A stretch of 33,900 nt of DNA from a virus, in the IMG/VR virus record IMGVR_UViG_3300027741_000162, positions 1-33,900 of that record; one strand, written 5' to 3'. A program made the position numbers and the translations under genes. Positions 6,213 to 13,966 of the stretch are shown one piece after another. The notes under the pieces were generated by a model, which was given only the letters and a program-made list of their open reading frames with translations, made no database searches and was not told the DNA's origin. Position 1 is the stretch's first letter, and each line of letters opens with the position of its first letter.

Positions 6213-6767
6213 ATGAAAATAACTGATAATCAATTTCCAGACCCGTGGGACAAGCACGGAGCCCCGTACGGTAAACCGTATCCACCACTTCCAAACCCGC
6301 ACAGTCCAGAAGATATCTACGAAAAGTGGAAGAAGCCTGTTCCACCTAAAGTCGTTACTATTAATGACTTATTCCCTAGCCTAGACCGCTGGGCAATTGG
6401 TTGGTCACCAATTCTAGATGAATTAAAAAGTTTAGCTGCGCTAAAGCCTAGCTATCCTCCTTATGACATCATTGACCAAAAAAACGATTCCACCCTCATC
6501 AACGTCGCTGTGGCTGGGTTCACTAAAAAGGACCTTACAATTACAGTCGAAGAAAGGACGTTGAGCATTGAAGGCACAAAAGAAGATAAAGAAGCAGAAG
6601 GAACGCTCGTTCACAATGGCATTGCTGGACGCGATTTTAAACTCACCTTTGCCTTGGCTGAGTTTTATGAGGTAGAATCAGCCACCGTTAAAGATGGTAT
6701 CTTATCGGTCAAACTCATCAAAAATGTACCTGATGAAAAGAAGCCAAAAGTCATTGATATCAAGTAA
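6213..6767 (+). CDS. hsp20: Hsp20/alpha-crystallin small heat-shock protein
   Basis: The 184-residue protein has an alpha-crystallin domain at about 85-180: VAGFTKKDLTITVEERTLSI, then GIAGRDFKLTFALAEF and DGILSVKL. The N-terminal 80 residues are proline-rich and divergent. These proteins bind unfolding polypeptides as oligomers without ATP; phages such as T4-like cyanophages encode them, possibly for scaffold or capsid assembly. It has its own promoter and a structured leader that covers the ribosome site. Codon use matches the neighbours. Confidence 0.93.
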   Translation: MKITDNQFPDPWDKHGAPYGKPYPPLPNPHSPEDIYEKWKKPVPPKVVTINDLFPSLDRWAIGWSPILDELKSLAALKPSYPPYDIIDQKNDSTLINVAVAGFTKKDLTITVEERTLSIEGTKEDKEAEGTLVHNGIAGRDFKLTFALAEFYEVESATVKDGILSVKLIKNVPDEKKPKVIDIK

Positions 6768-6783
6768 TTATAAGGAGTAAGTA

Positions 6784-6957
6784 GTGGCTGGTGGCTTCAT
6801 AAATCCTTACCCAGACCCCATTCCAGACGATTCACATCATAGGGAGAAGTATTCGACTGGTTGGCTTGGCTGGAAAAATGAAAAACGTGGATGTTTATTC
6901 CTTGTTTTAGTATTTGTGGCCATTGCTACTTTAATCGCTGCCTTAATACTTGTATAA
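6784..6957 (+). CDS. small tail-anchored membrane protein, GTG start
   Basis: This 57-residue protein (MAGGFINPYPDPIPDDSHHR...) has a proline-rich soluble part and one C-terminal membrane helix. The ribosome site AAGGAG precedes GTG by 8 bases. The segment NEKRG before CLFLVLVFVAIATLIAALIL looks superficially like a prepilin cleavage site, but lacks the Glu at position 5. It is cotranscribed with hsp20. Function unknown. Confidence 0.6.
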   Translation: MAGGFINPYPDPIPDDSHHREKYSTGWLGWKNEKRGCLFLVLVFVAIATLIAALILV

Positions 6958-6970
6958 TTAGATAAGAAGA

Positions 6971-7024
6971 CCCCAGAACCGTCCCTGTGTAATCCGTAAG
7001 GATAGACCAAACGGCTGGGGTTTT
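6971..7024 (+). terminator. long-stem terminator
   Basis: CCCCAG pairs with CTGGGG and CCGT with ACGG, with a small inner hairpin ATCC-GTAA-GGAT, followed by TTTTATCTTA. It closes the hsp20 unit. Confidence 0.75.
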
Positions 7025-7046
7025 ATCTTATTTTGTGCATACATTT

Positions 7047-7055
7047 TGGTATACT
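7047..7055 (+). promoter_or_regulatory. extended -10 promoter for a leaderless transcript
   Basis: TGGTATACT is an extended -10 close to that of hsp20 (TGATATACT). It ends six bases before the ATG at 7062, so transcription would begin at or next to the start codon. No good -35 is seen. Confidence 0.6.
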
Positions 7056-7061
7056 AGGTAT

Positions 7062-7226
7062 ATGCCTAATGCACCTAAAACCCCGACACGCACTATTCGC
7101 GTATCCGATGAACTCTGGCTAGCCGTCCAAAAAGAGGCCGCTAAGCAGGGAGTTACCGTTACCAGCATCCTCATTGAAGCAATGGAAAAATTTGTTGCAG
7201 AAGGACTTGACAAAGTCTCAGAGTAG
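7062..7226 (+). CDS. ribbon-helix-helix DNA-binding protein
   Basis: The 54-residue protein shows a RHH/Arc-MetJ pattern: a beta strand RTIRVSDELW, then AVQKEAAKQG and VTVTSILIEAMEKFVAEG helices. Such proteins bind DNA as dimers and usually repress their own or nearby promoters. I choose ATG 7062 rather than the upstream in-frame ATG 7035, because the -10 element lies between them and the homologous fold begins after residue 6. There is no ribosome site, consistent with a leaderless mRNA, common in Actinobacteria. Confidence 0.8.
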   Translation: MPNAPKTPTRTIRVSDELWLAVQKEAAKQGVTVTSILIEAMEKFVAEGLDKVSE

Positions 7227-7288
7227 ATGTTAGTTTTGTACAGCTAAGAGTTAGCATCCCCCACGGGGGTTAGACTAAGAGGTACAGA

Positions 7289-7723
7289 ATGCCAATTATC
7301 AACGATTCACCAGCTGATAACCTAGACAACCTACGTCAGGAAGTTCAGCAGTATGTAGCACTAAAAGAAGATGTGACTCACATCGAAGAACGCGTAGCAA
7401 CTTTACGCAAACGAATCTTGGCCACAGTAGAAGAGCTGGGTGAGCCAAATGAAAAAGGAAGCCTAGTTCTTCCAATTAATGACGCAAAATCAAACACAGG
7501 TAATGTTGTAAAACAGCGCCGTGTGTCCAAAGTATTTGATGAAGACAAAGCCGATAACTTGCTAAAAGAAAAAGGCTTGTTTGATTCAGTAACTAAAACA
7601 ATTACAGTACTTGACCAGGATGCTGTCATGGCAGCATACTATGATGGTAAGCTAACAGACGAAGACATCGAGTCTATGTTTCCTGAGAAGGTTTCATGGG
7701 CACTAATATTGGAGAAGAACTAA
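7289..7723 (+). CDS. hypothetical phage protein with coiled-coil N-terminus
   Basis: The 144-residue protein has a predicted coiled coil at about residues 12-50 (LRQEVQQYVALKEDVTHIEE...) and a C-terminal segment LTDEDIESMFPEKVSWALIL. No family is recognised. The 62-base leader holds a hairpin CCCC-CACG-GGGG (7258-7269) and the string CTAAGAG twice, the second as ribosome site. It heads the long plus-strand replication block. Confidence 0.65.
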   Translation: MPIINDSPADNLDNLRQEVQQYVALKEDVTHIEERVATLRKRILATVEELGEPNEKGSLVLPINDAKSNTGNVVKQRRVSKVFDEDKADNLLKEKGLFDSVTKTITVLDQDAVMAAYYDGKLTDEDIESMFPEKVSWALILEKN

Positions 7724-7965
7724 TGGCTAGAATCGCTGAACTAGACGCAGAACTACACGAACTACCTGATGAGGCTAAAGATTTTATGCAGGGATTTACG
7801 CAAGGCCGTGACGAAGGGATTATCATAGGTCAGGCAGAGGGCGAAATAATGGAGCGAGAACGCATCATTGCTTTGCTAGAAAATCAGCACAACTTTGATG
7901 AAATCTTTTTAGACGCAGTAGACAACGTTATTGCACTTATTACAGGAAAGATTGATGGGGAATAA
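7723..7965 (+). CDS. hypothetical acidic helical protein
   Basis: This 80-residue acidic protein (MARIAELDAELHELPDEAKD...) contains a glycine-bearing stretch GFTQGRDEGIIIGQAEGEIM. I use ATG 7723, which overlaps the previous stop (TAATG) and has GGAG upstream, rather than ATG 7696. Its sequence is helical and has no recognised domain. Confidence 0.65.
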   Translation: MARIAELDAELHELPDEAKDFMQGFTQGRDEGIIIGQAEGEIMERERIIALLENQHNFDEIFLDAVDNVIALITGKIDGE

Positions 7966-8116
7966 TATCCCGACCAAATTGGTTATTATCTCTGTACTAA
8001 TGATTACGTCATTGGTATACGGATACATTCTCATAAAAAGCGAACAACCTCACAATTGCTGGGACCAGTACACAACTGAGGTTGAAGCAATACAACACTG
8101 TGAGGTTCATCCATAA
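7955..8116 (+). CDS. small single-pass membrane protein
   Basis: This 53-residue protein (MGNNIPTKL...) has one hydrophobic helix at about 8-26, then a short outside part with two cysteines (NCWDQYTTEVEAIQHCEVHP) that could form a disulphide. The start at 7955 is preferred to the upstream ATG 7931 because AGGAAAG lies just before it. It overlaps both neighbours by a few bases. Function unknown. Confidence 0.6.
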   Translation: MGNNIPTKLVIISVLMITSLVYGYILIKSEQPHNCWDQYTTEVEAIQHCEVHP

Positions 8117-8565
8117 TGAGCCAAGTAAATTCTGGGCTTTACTCTAGTGCGACTGATGACTGGGGTACGCCTCAAGCTTTGTTTGACGAGTTAAACTCAG
8201 AGTTTAATTTCACCCTGGACGCCTGCGCTAGTGCGCATAATTTTAAAGTAAACATATACTTTAATAAAGAAATTAATGCACTAGCGCAGAGCTGGACAGG
8301 CACCGTGTGGATGAACCCACCATACGGCAGAACTATTGGCCAGTGGATGAAAAAAGCCTACGAAGAGTCTCAAAAAGGCGCTACTGTAGTTTGTCTAGTA
8401 CCTGCTAGAACAGACACAGCTTGGTGGCACGACTATGCTGTAAAAGGCGAAATAAGATTCTTAAGAGGCAGACTAAAATTTGAACAACCAGGATTTGTTA
8501 AAAATAACTCAGCACCTTTTCCAAGTGCTATAGTAATTTTTAAAGGAGCAACAAATGAGCGATAA
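8116..8565 (+). CDS. phage DNA N6-adenine methyltransferase (Dam type)
   Basis: The 149-residue protein begins its domain with DDWGTPQALFDELN, then FTLDACASA, the catalytic MNPPYGR (66-72) and a conserved end SAPFPSAIVIF. That is the compact phage Dam family. It would methylate adenine in phage DNA, commonly to evade host restriction or to tune replication or packaging. No endonuclease is adjacent. Its start overlaps the previous stop, and the following HTH gene overlaps its end by 11 bases. Confidence 0.9.
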   Translation: MSQVNSGLYSSATDDWGTPQALFDELNSEFNFTLDACASAHNFKVNIYFNKEINALAQSWTGTVWMNPPYGRTIGQWMKKAYEESQKGATVVCLVPARTDTAWWHDYAVKGEIRFLRGRLKFEQPGFVKNNSAPFPSAIVIFKGATNER

Positions 8566-9025
8566 GATAGACGCTATGTTCAGCGACCTTGACGTTTATT
8601 ACCCAGGTAGTAAGCGTAAGCGAAAAGAGCCTATCGAACAGCCTGTTATTGACACTAGCTGGGAAAATGACTACACTGAAAGAACTTTGCCAAATGGCCG
8701 TGTAATCAAAATGTATCTGCTAGGCTCATTAGCAAAAGCTTTGTCCAGACCTACTAAAACTATTAGGTGGTGGACAGAAAGAGGTACACTACCGATGTCG
8801 CCTTATCGACTTCCTTCAACATTTGGGAAAAACGGTAAAGAATATGTCGGTCGTAGACTGTATAGTAAAGCAATGATAGACGTGACTGTAGAACTTTTTA
8901 AAAAAGCTGGACTTTTTGAAGAAAATCCTATAGAATGGTCTAACCACCGGAATCTTAGTGATAAGATAGCCGAGGCGTGGGAGTCAATCCGCGCAGAAGA
9001 AAATAAACCAATAAACAATCAATAA
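8555..9025 (+). CDS. MerR-like helix-turn-helix protein
   Basis: In the 156-residue protein, residues about 55-115 read LGSLAKALSRPTKTIRWWTERGTLPMSP, then GRRLYSKAMID. That matches MerR/AlpA-type winged helix-turn-helix modules. Such proteins in phages act as regulators or replication initiators. It lies between Dam and the SSB-like gene, in the replication block. No effector domain is seen, and ribosome site AAAGGAG precedes it. Confidence 0.7.
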   Translation: MSDKIDAMFSDLDVYYPGSKRKRKEPIEQPVIDTSWENDYTERTLPNGRVIKMYLLGSLAKALSRPTKTIRWWTERGTLPMSPYRLPSTFGKNGKEYVGRRLYSKAMIDVTVELFKKAGLFEENPIEWSNHRNLSDKIAEAWESIRAEENKPINNQ

Positions 9026-9032
9026 GGAAAAC

Positions 9033-9689
9033 ATGCCAATTAACAATGCCCCAGATGCCTCTAGCTACGTTGCAGATGACATCGATGCCCGCCCTACACA
9101 GGCCACAGCAACATCCACATCAGTTCAGTCTGGTTGGGATGCAGCTGAGACCCTAACTACCTCAAGTGACTTCCCAACAGAAGTTAAGTTTGAGGAAAAC
9201 CAGCACCAGGTCTTCAAGTTCCTTGACGAGAATGGCCCGTTTGCTATCTACAAGCAGCACTTCCTAAAGCAGAAGACAAGCGGTAAGCGCTCGTACGTCT
9301 GTATCGGTGCTAATTGTCCACTCTGCATCAAGTTGCAGGACCGCCCAGAGAACAAGCGCGCATTTACTGTCGTGTCTTTGAACTCTCCGCTAGGTATCCA
9401 GCGTCAGATGCTTATTTCAGGTGCACGTCTATACCAGGCTTTGCACGCAGCCCACTACTCACCACAGGGTCCACTTACAAAGGGATACTGGGCGATTGTG
9501 CGCATTGGTAAGGGTCCACAGACCACTTACACCGTAACTCCAATTAAGGAGCGCGACCTAGAGGAAGATTGGAAGCTAGATGCAGATGCTGCAGCTGCTT
9601 ACGTTTCTTCATCTGAGGTTTATTCACGCAACCTAATCAAGGAACACTCGTTCGAGGAACTCGACGAGATTGCGGATTCACTAATCTAA
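9033..9689 (+). CDS. probable single-stranded DNA-binding protein
   Basis: The 218-residue protein has an aromatic and basic core with a zinc-type cluster (CIGANCPLC, about residues 91-99), a beta-rich middle, and an acidic C-terminus ending EELDEIADSLI. A zinc knuckle in the core plus an acidic tail resembles gp32-like phage SSBs, and its place directly before DNA polymerase supports this. Codon use is stronger than for most neighbours (GC-ending codons), as expected for an abundant protein. I infer the function; no diagnostic motif proves it. Confidence 0.5.
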   Translation: MPINNAPDASSYVADDIDARPTQATATSTSVQSGWDAAETLTTSSDFPTEVKFEENQHQVFKFLDENGPFAIYKQHFLKQKTSGKRSYVCIGANCPLCIKLQDRPENKRAFTVVSLNSPLGIQRQMLISGARLYQALHAAHYSPQGPLTKGYWAIVRIGKGPQTTYTVTPIKERDLEEDWKLDADAAAAYVSSSEVYSRNLIKEHSFEELDEIADSLI

Positions 9690-9699
9690 ATCCAATGGC

Positions 9700-9740
9700 A
9701 ATAGGCGGGGACTTGACATCCCCGCCTATTACGCTATTGT
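9700..9740 (+). promoter_or_regulatory. 12-base-pair perfect hairpin with TTGACA in its loop, polA promoter
   Basis: AATAGGCGGGGA and TCCCCGCCTATT are perfect complements around the loop CTTGACA. The loop contains a consensus -35 (9713-9718), and TATTGT follows 16 bases later (9735-9740). Predicted transcription starts at about 9747, close to the ATG at 9750. The stem is also a good terminator stem for the upstream gene, but lacks a T run. GGAG at 9741-9744 can serve read-through mRNA. Confidence 0.6.
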
Positions 9741-9749
9741 GGAGATATT

Positions 9750-11732
9750 ATGAATATTATTACTACTGCCAAACAACTTGCCGAGATGGTAGATTACTAC
9801 CTAACTCAAGATGCCTTTGCCTACGATGTTGAAACTGTTGGCCCACGCCGAGGTATGACTCCTGTAAATGAAGTCTTATGGATTACATTTGCAACTAATG
9901 GTCGCTGCGATGTTATCCCTATGGGACACCCGCACGGTGACTTTATTGAAGAAGTTTTCCCACTGACTGGTCAGGGCGAAGTTCGCAAGGAAAAGGGACT
10001 TACCCTTAGACCTAGCGACTATAGCCGTGACTCAAAAAAAGCAACCAAGGTATTTGGTCCTGCTCCAGAGCAGCTGTATCCAGCTGAAGTGTTTAAGGCT
10101 TTAGAGCCGTTGATGTTTAATGAAAACATCCTTACTATTGGACACAATCTAGTATTTGACCTTACGTCAGTTGCAAAGTACTACGGAGGGCGTGTTCCGG
10201 CCGGACCATACTTTGACACTATGATTGCCTCATTTATTTCAGACAACCGCAATAAGAATAAGTGCGGTCTTGCTGACTGCCTTAAGCGTGAGTTTGGTTA
10301 CGAAATGGAAAAAGGCGTTGGTAAGGAAGTTGAGGTCTATGACTTTAACACCGTTGCTAAATACGCTTACCTAGACTCTAAGTACACATTCTTATTATGG
10401 AAGTCACTTGCCCCTAAACTAGAGGCCGCTGACCTTAACCGTGTGTTCGCCTTGGAGATGGACGTGCTACGCGTACTTTGCGATATGAAACTAACTGGCG
10501 CAGTAATTGACACCGAGTCACTAGAGCAATTAAAGATTGACCTAGAGGCTAAAGTAGATGAGGCTCGTGGCAACATCTACAAAGCTGCTGGCCGTGAGTT
10601 TAACATTAACTCTAATCAGGAAAAGCAAGCTTTGCTATACGGCTCTAAAGAAGAAGGCGGCCGTGGTCTAAAAGCTAAAGTATTGACTACTAAGGGTAAT
10701 CAAAAAGACAAAGAGGGTTCAGACCTATCTCAGTCAGATTACTCAGTATCTGCCGAGGCACTAGAGCCTTACCGTGACAAAGACCCACTTGTAACTGCCT
10801 TATTAGAATATGCCGACTACAATAAGTTGCTATCTACTTATGTAATCCCATATCTAGGTGGCGAGATTGAACGTACAACCTCTGGTAAGACCCGCACAGA
10901 GACCAAGGAAAGCCTTTTAATTAATGGCCGACTACACGGTGACTTTGTACAGCACGGGGCTGAGACAGGCCGCTTCTCAAGTCGTAACCCTAACTTGCAA
11001 AACGTACCTGCGCCACACACTCCTCACGGTAAAGCTATTCGTAACTTGTTTACAGCTCCACCAGGGCACAAGTTAGTTGTAGCCGACTACTCACAGATCG
11101 AGCCACGCGTTATTGCGTCATTCTCAGAAGACCCAATTATGATGGATAATTACCTAGAGGGTAGAGACATCTATACAACCATTGGTGACACGATGGGTGT
11201 AGACCGTAAGGCAGGTAAGGTGCTTGTGCTTGCTATGGCTTACGGCGTTGGTCCAGATAAGATTGCTAGCCAGATTGGTTGTACCAAGACTGAAGCTAAA
11301 GATTTGCTAGACCGATTTGCTAAAGAGTTTCCAGCAATATCTACTTATCGTTCAAAGGTAATTTCAGCCACGCGTGCAGGTAAACCAGTTGCTCATATTA
11401 AAACTATTACAGGCCGTCGTCGCTATCTTCCAGAGATTATGTCTAGAGATAACGGTGCTCGTGCAGGTGCTGAGCGTCAGGCATTTAACACAAAGATTCA
11501 GGGAAGTGCTGCAGATATTATTAAGATTGCCATGGTTCGTGCTTGGAATATGATTCCAAAAGAAGCTAGAATTATACTTACTGTTCACGATGAACTGGTG
11601 CTAACTACTCCAGCGGAACTGGCAGAAGAAACAGCAGAAAAACTGCGCGAGGCTATGGAGGATATACAAGTGCTAAAGGTACCATTAATCGCAGACATCA
11701 AGATTGTAGATAAATGGGGTGAGGCAAAGTGA
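9750..11732 (+). CDS. polA: DNA polymerase I (family A) with 3'-5' exonuclease
   Basis: The 660-residue protein has an exonuclease domain with DVET (D26, E28), GHNLVFD (D137) and YLDS (D209). The polymerase domain has motif A VVADYSQIEPR (D446), the O-helix RKAGKVLVLAMAYG (K490 to Y498) and motif C VHDE (H613, D614). There is no 5' nuclease domain, as in T7-like replicative polymerases. The position equal to E. coli F762 is leucine (L494), a variant known from viral PolA surveys. It is the main replicative enzyme of the phage. The next gene overlaps its stop by four bases (GTGA). Confidence 0.97.
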   Translation: MNIITTAKQLAEMVDYYLTQDAFAYDVETVGPRRGMTPVNEVLWITFATNGRCDVIPMGHPHGDFIEEVFPLTGQGEVRKEKGLTLRPSDYSRDSKKATKVFGPAPEQLYPAEVFKALEPLMFNENILTIGHNLVFDLTSVAKYYGGRVPAGPYFDTMIASFISDNRNKNKCGLADCLKREFGYEMEKGVGKEVEVYDFNTVAKYAYLDSKYTFLLWKSLAPKLEAADLNRVFALEMDVLRVLCDMKLTGAVIDTESLEQLKIDLEAKVDEARGNIYKAAGREFNINSNQEKQALLYGSKEEGGRGLKAKVLTTKGNQKDKEGSDLSQSDYSVSAEALEPYRDKDPLVTALLEYADYNKLLSTYVIPYLGGEIERTTSGKTRTETKESLLINGRLHGDFVQHGAETGRFSSRNPNLQNVPAPHTPHGKAIRNLFTAPPGHKLVVADYSQIEPRVIASFSEDPIMMDNYLEGRDIYTTIGDTMGVDRKAGKVLVLAMAYGVGPDKIASQIGCTKTEAKDLLDRFAKEFPAISTYRSKVISATRAGKPVAHIKTITGRRRYLPEIMSRDNGARAGAERQAFNTKIQGSAADIIKIAMVRAWNMIPKEARIILTVHDELVLTTPAELAEETAEKLREAMEDIQVLKVPLIADIKIVDKWGEAK

Positions 11733-12184
11733 CCTGGCCTATTAGTCATAATGATGATGACGGACCTTACGAGGTTAGTAAAATTCCAGTTACTACTTTA
11801 TTTCGCTGGTTTTTATACGACATAAGTAGTGAAGATGCTCCCGATTACGCTCATATTTTTGGGCTAACTCCGGTAAGTGAAGAAGGTCATCTTAAAGAAC
11901 AGAATGATTCAGATTCCAGAGTAGAAGAGATTGCTGATTTAACTCCACTATTGACTTTTTATGCTACAGCTACTGCTGAATTTGCTTTTAACTTGCACCG
12001 TCTTAAAATGAATAAAATTGACGGCATCACTAATGATATGATTGATGCTTCAGAAGAGGCATTTAAAGAGTTCTATTATCACATGGTATTTGCAGGACTT
12101 TTAGGGTCATTCTCAGCCATGCGAGAATTAGATATAATTAAATTAAACAGCACTCATACAAGTATCGAAGAAGGAGAATTATGA
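11729..12184 (+). CDS. hypothetical phage protein, GTG start
   Basis: The 151-residue acidic, mostly helical protein (MTWPISHNDDDGPYEVSKIP...) has an alpha-helical hydrophobic middle, LTPLLTFYATATAEFAFNLH. The GTG start overlaps the polA stop in GTGA, giving translational coupling, and its stop overlaps the next start (ATGA). I recognise no domain. Its place between PolA and RecA suggests a replication accessory role. Confidence 0.7.
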   Translation: MTWPISHNDDDGPYEVSKIPVTTLFRWFLYDISSEDAPDYAHIFGLTPVSEEGHLKEQNDSDSRVEEIADLTPLLTFYATATAEFAFNLHRLKMNKIDGITNDMIDASEEAFKEFYYHMVFAGLLGSFSAMRELDIIKLNSTHTSIEEGEL

Positions 12185-12597
12185 GTAATTGGTGGGCAGA
12201 TAAACTAGGTACGCCTAGGCAACCACAGCCAAGATTACCGGAACAACAGGTACCGGTAGTTAATCCAGGAATAACTCCACAGTACCCTGGGTACACACCT
12301 AGTCAGGGTTACCCACCGGTTACCCAGCAGCCTCCTTATAATCCAGAATTAGTTGGTAGATTGTTACCTGCTAGTGCTACGAACCCAGGTCGTTGTCCTA
12401 ATTGTTCTAGTGGCAACTACGGAAAGATGACGCCAGAAACAGCTCCGCGTTGCTATGATTGTGGTTACCCAATTCAGCAGTCAGGTTCAGGTATGCCGGG
12501 AGTAAGAATTCCAAACAGCGGTAATACTGAAGCCACTAAGCAGGTAAGTACTGCAAATAACTTTAACCCAAACACAATCATTGATAGGATTGGCTAA
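12181..12597 (+). CDS. proline-rich zinc-ribbon protein
   Basis: In the 138-residue protein the first 65 residues are Pro/Gln/Tyr-rich and disordered (YPGYTPSQGYPPVTQQPPY). A zinc ribbon follows, with CPNC and CYDCG, then a disordered tail. Zinc ribbons with disordered arms often bridge proteins or bind RNA or DNA. Translationally coupled to the preceding gene and to recA (TAATG). No named family. Confidence 0.7.
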   Translation: MSNWWADKLGTPRQPQPRLPEQQVPVVNPGITPQYPGYTPSQGYPPVTQQPPYNPELVGRLLPASATNPGRCPNCSSGNYGKMTPETAPRCYDCGYPIQQSGSGMPGVRIPNSGNTEATKQVSTANNFNPNTIIDRIG

Positions 12598-13610
12598 TGT
12601 CATTAGAAAAAGTTTTAGCGCAAATAAATAAAAAGTATGGCGAAAATACTGTCGTACTTGCATCAAAAGTAGCTGCACCGACTCGTTTTCCATCAGGGTC
12701 ATTATCGCTAGATATGATTTTGGGTGGCGGCTGGCCAACTAACCAGTGGCACGAAATTATCGGTGAGGCCAGCAATGGTAAAACCGCTTTGGCACTTAAA
12801 ACTATTGCCGCTAATCAAAAGCGTGACCCTAACTTTACTACTATTTGGATTGCTGCTGAGCAATGGGTACCAGAGTACGCAGAGATGTGTGGCGTAGACC
12901 CTACACGCGTTCACGTGTTTACTAGCAACGTCATGGAAACAGCCCTTACAGCCGTTCTAGAGTTTATTGAAACCAAAGAAGTAGACTGTGTGGTTATTGA
13001 CTCACTTCCAGCCCTTGTACCATCAGCCGAGGATGCCAAAGAAATGGAAGAGTTTACAGTTGGCCGCGGAGCTATGCTTATGGGTAAGTTTTTCCGCAAA
13101 ATGGAAAAGGCCGGTAAGCGTGACTTACTAGGCGGCGAACGCCCTTTCATCGGACTAATCATTAACCAGTTCCGCATGAAGATTGGCGTTATGTACGGTG
13201 ACCCTCGCACTACCCCAGGTGGCGAGGCTAAAAACTATTTCTTCTTTACTCGTATCGACGTTAAGCGTGACGAGTGGATTGAGATTGGCACTGGTCAGGA
13301 TAAGCGCAAGGTTGGTCAGACTATCAAGTTCCAGACTAGAAAGAACAAGTCAGCCCCTCCGGGACAAACTGCTTTTGTGGACTTTTACTTTGATGACGGT
13401 TCTGGTATTGACAAGGGCGAATACGACTTCGCTAAAGAAATTGTGTCCCTAGCAATCATCAATAAGATTGTTACACGTGCTGGTGCGTACTACCGCTACT
13501 CAGAACGTCAGTGGCAAGGTGCAGATGCGTTGCTTAACTCAATTCGTGAAGAAGTAGACTTGCAAGAACAACTAACTAAAGACGTGATGGGTACTTTGAA
13601 GATTGGCTAA
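12597..13610 (+). CDS. recA: RecA-type recombinase
   Basis: The 337-residue protein has Walker A GEASNGKT (56-63), the catalytic-glutamate segment WIAAEQW, and Walker B CVVIDSLPALVP. The L2-like region is NQFRMKIGVMYGDPRTTPGG, which contacts DNA. It resembles phage UvsX/RecA proteins more than full bacterial RecA; the C-terminal domain is short. It pairs homologous DNA in recombination-dependent replication and repair. The downstream resolvase-like gene overlaps it by 8 bases, forming a recombination operon. Confidence 0.95.
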   Translation: MSLEKVLAQINKKYGENTVVLASKVAAPTRFPSGSLSLDMILGGGWPTNQWHEIIGEASNGKTALALKTIAANQKRDPNFTTIWIAAEQWVPEYAEMCGVDPTRVHVFTSNVMETALTAVLEFIETKEVDCVVIDSLPALVPSAEDAKEMEEFTVGRGAMLMGKFFRKMEKAGKRDLLGGERPFIGLIINQFRMKIGVMYGDPRTTPGGEAKNYFFFTRIDVKRDEWIEIGTGQDKRKVGQTIKFQTRKNKSAPPGQTAFVDFYFDDGSGIDKGEYDFAKEIVSLAIINKIVTRAGAYYRYSERQWQGADALLNSIREEVDLQEQLTKDVMGTLKIG

Positions 13611-13947
13611 ATCCGAAGGACAGAAGCAATCATTAAAACACGAAAAGCGTCTTGCTAAAATCGTCGGAGGTCAACGTAATGTTGCCTCCGGCGCTTTTTG
13701 GTTTCGTAAAGGTGACGTAAGGTCCCAGGACCTCTTGATTGAGCATAAGTGGACCGGTAAAAAGTCATTTACCTTAAAGTCTGATGTCCTAGAGAAGATA
13801 ACTACCGAGGCTCTTTTGGACAGTCGTACGCCCGTTTTGGGCATAAGTCTAAACGACGTTAATTATGTAGTCATGGATGAAAATGACTTTTTGACAATGC
13901 GCGAATTTCTGTTACAATGTATAGAGGAGCACACGGAAGAGAAGTAG
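13603..13947 (+). CDS. PDDEXK nuclease, Holliday-junction-resolvase-like
   Basis: The 114-residue protein from TTG contains SGAFWFRKGDVRSQDLLIEH followed by KWTGKKSFTL. This matches a PD-(D/E)XK core: a conserved D in KGDVRSQD and ExK in IEHK. Small size and coupling to recA fit a Holliday junction resolvase-like enzyme, but substrate is not shown by sequence. The whiB promoter lies within its 3' end (13891-13918). Confidence 0.65.
   Translation: MAKSEGQKQSLKHEKRLAKIVGGQRNVASGAFWFRKGDVRSQDLLIEHKWTGKKSFTLKSDVLEKITTEALLDSRTPVLGISLNDVNYVVMDENDFLTMREFLLQCIEEHTEEK
13891..13918 (+). promoter_or_regulatory. sigma70-type promoter for whiB
   Basis: TTGACA (13891-13896), a 16-base spacer and TACAAT (13913-13918) are near consensus. 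The promoter lies inside the end of the resolvase-like gene, so WhiB can be made independently of the recA operon. Confidence 0.7.
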
Positions 13948-13966
13948 CTTACTATTAGGAGATTAC

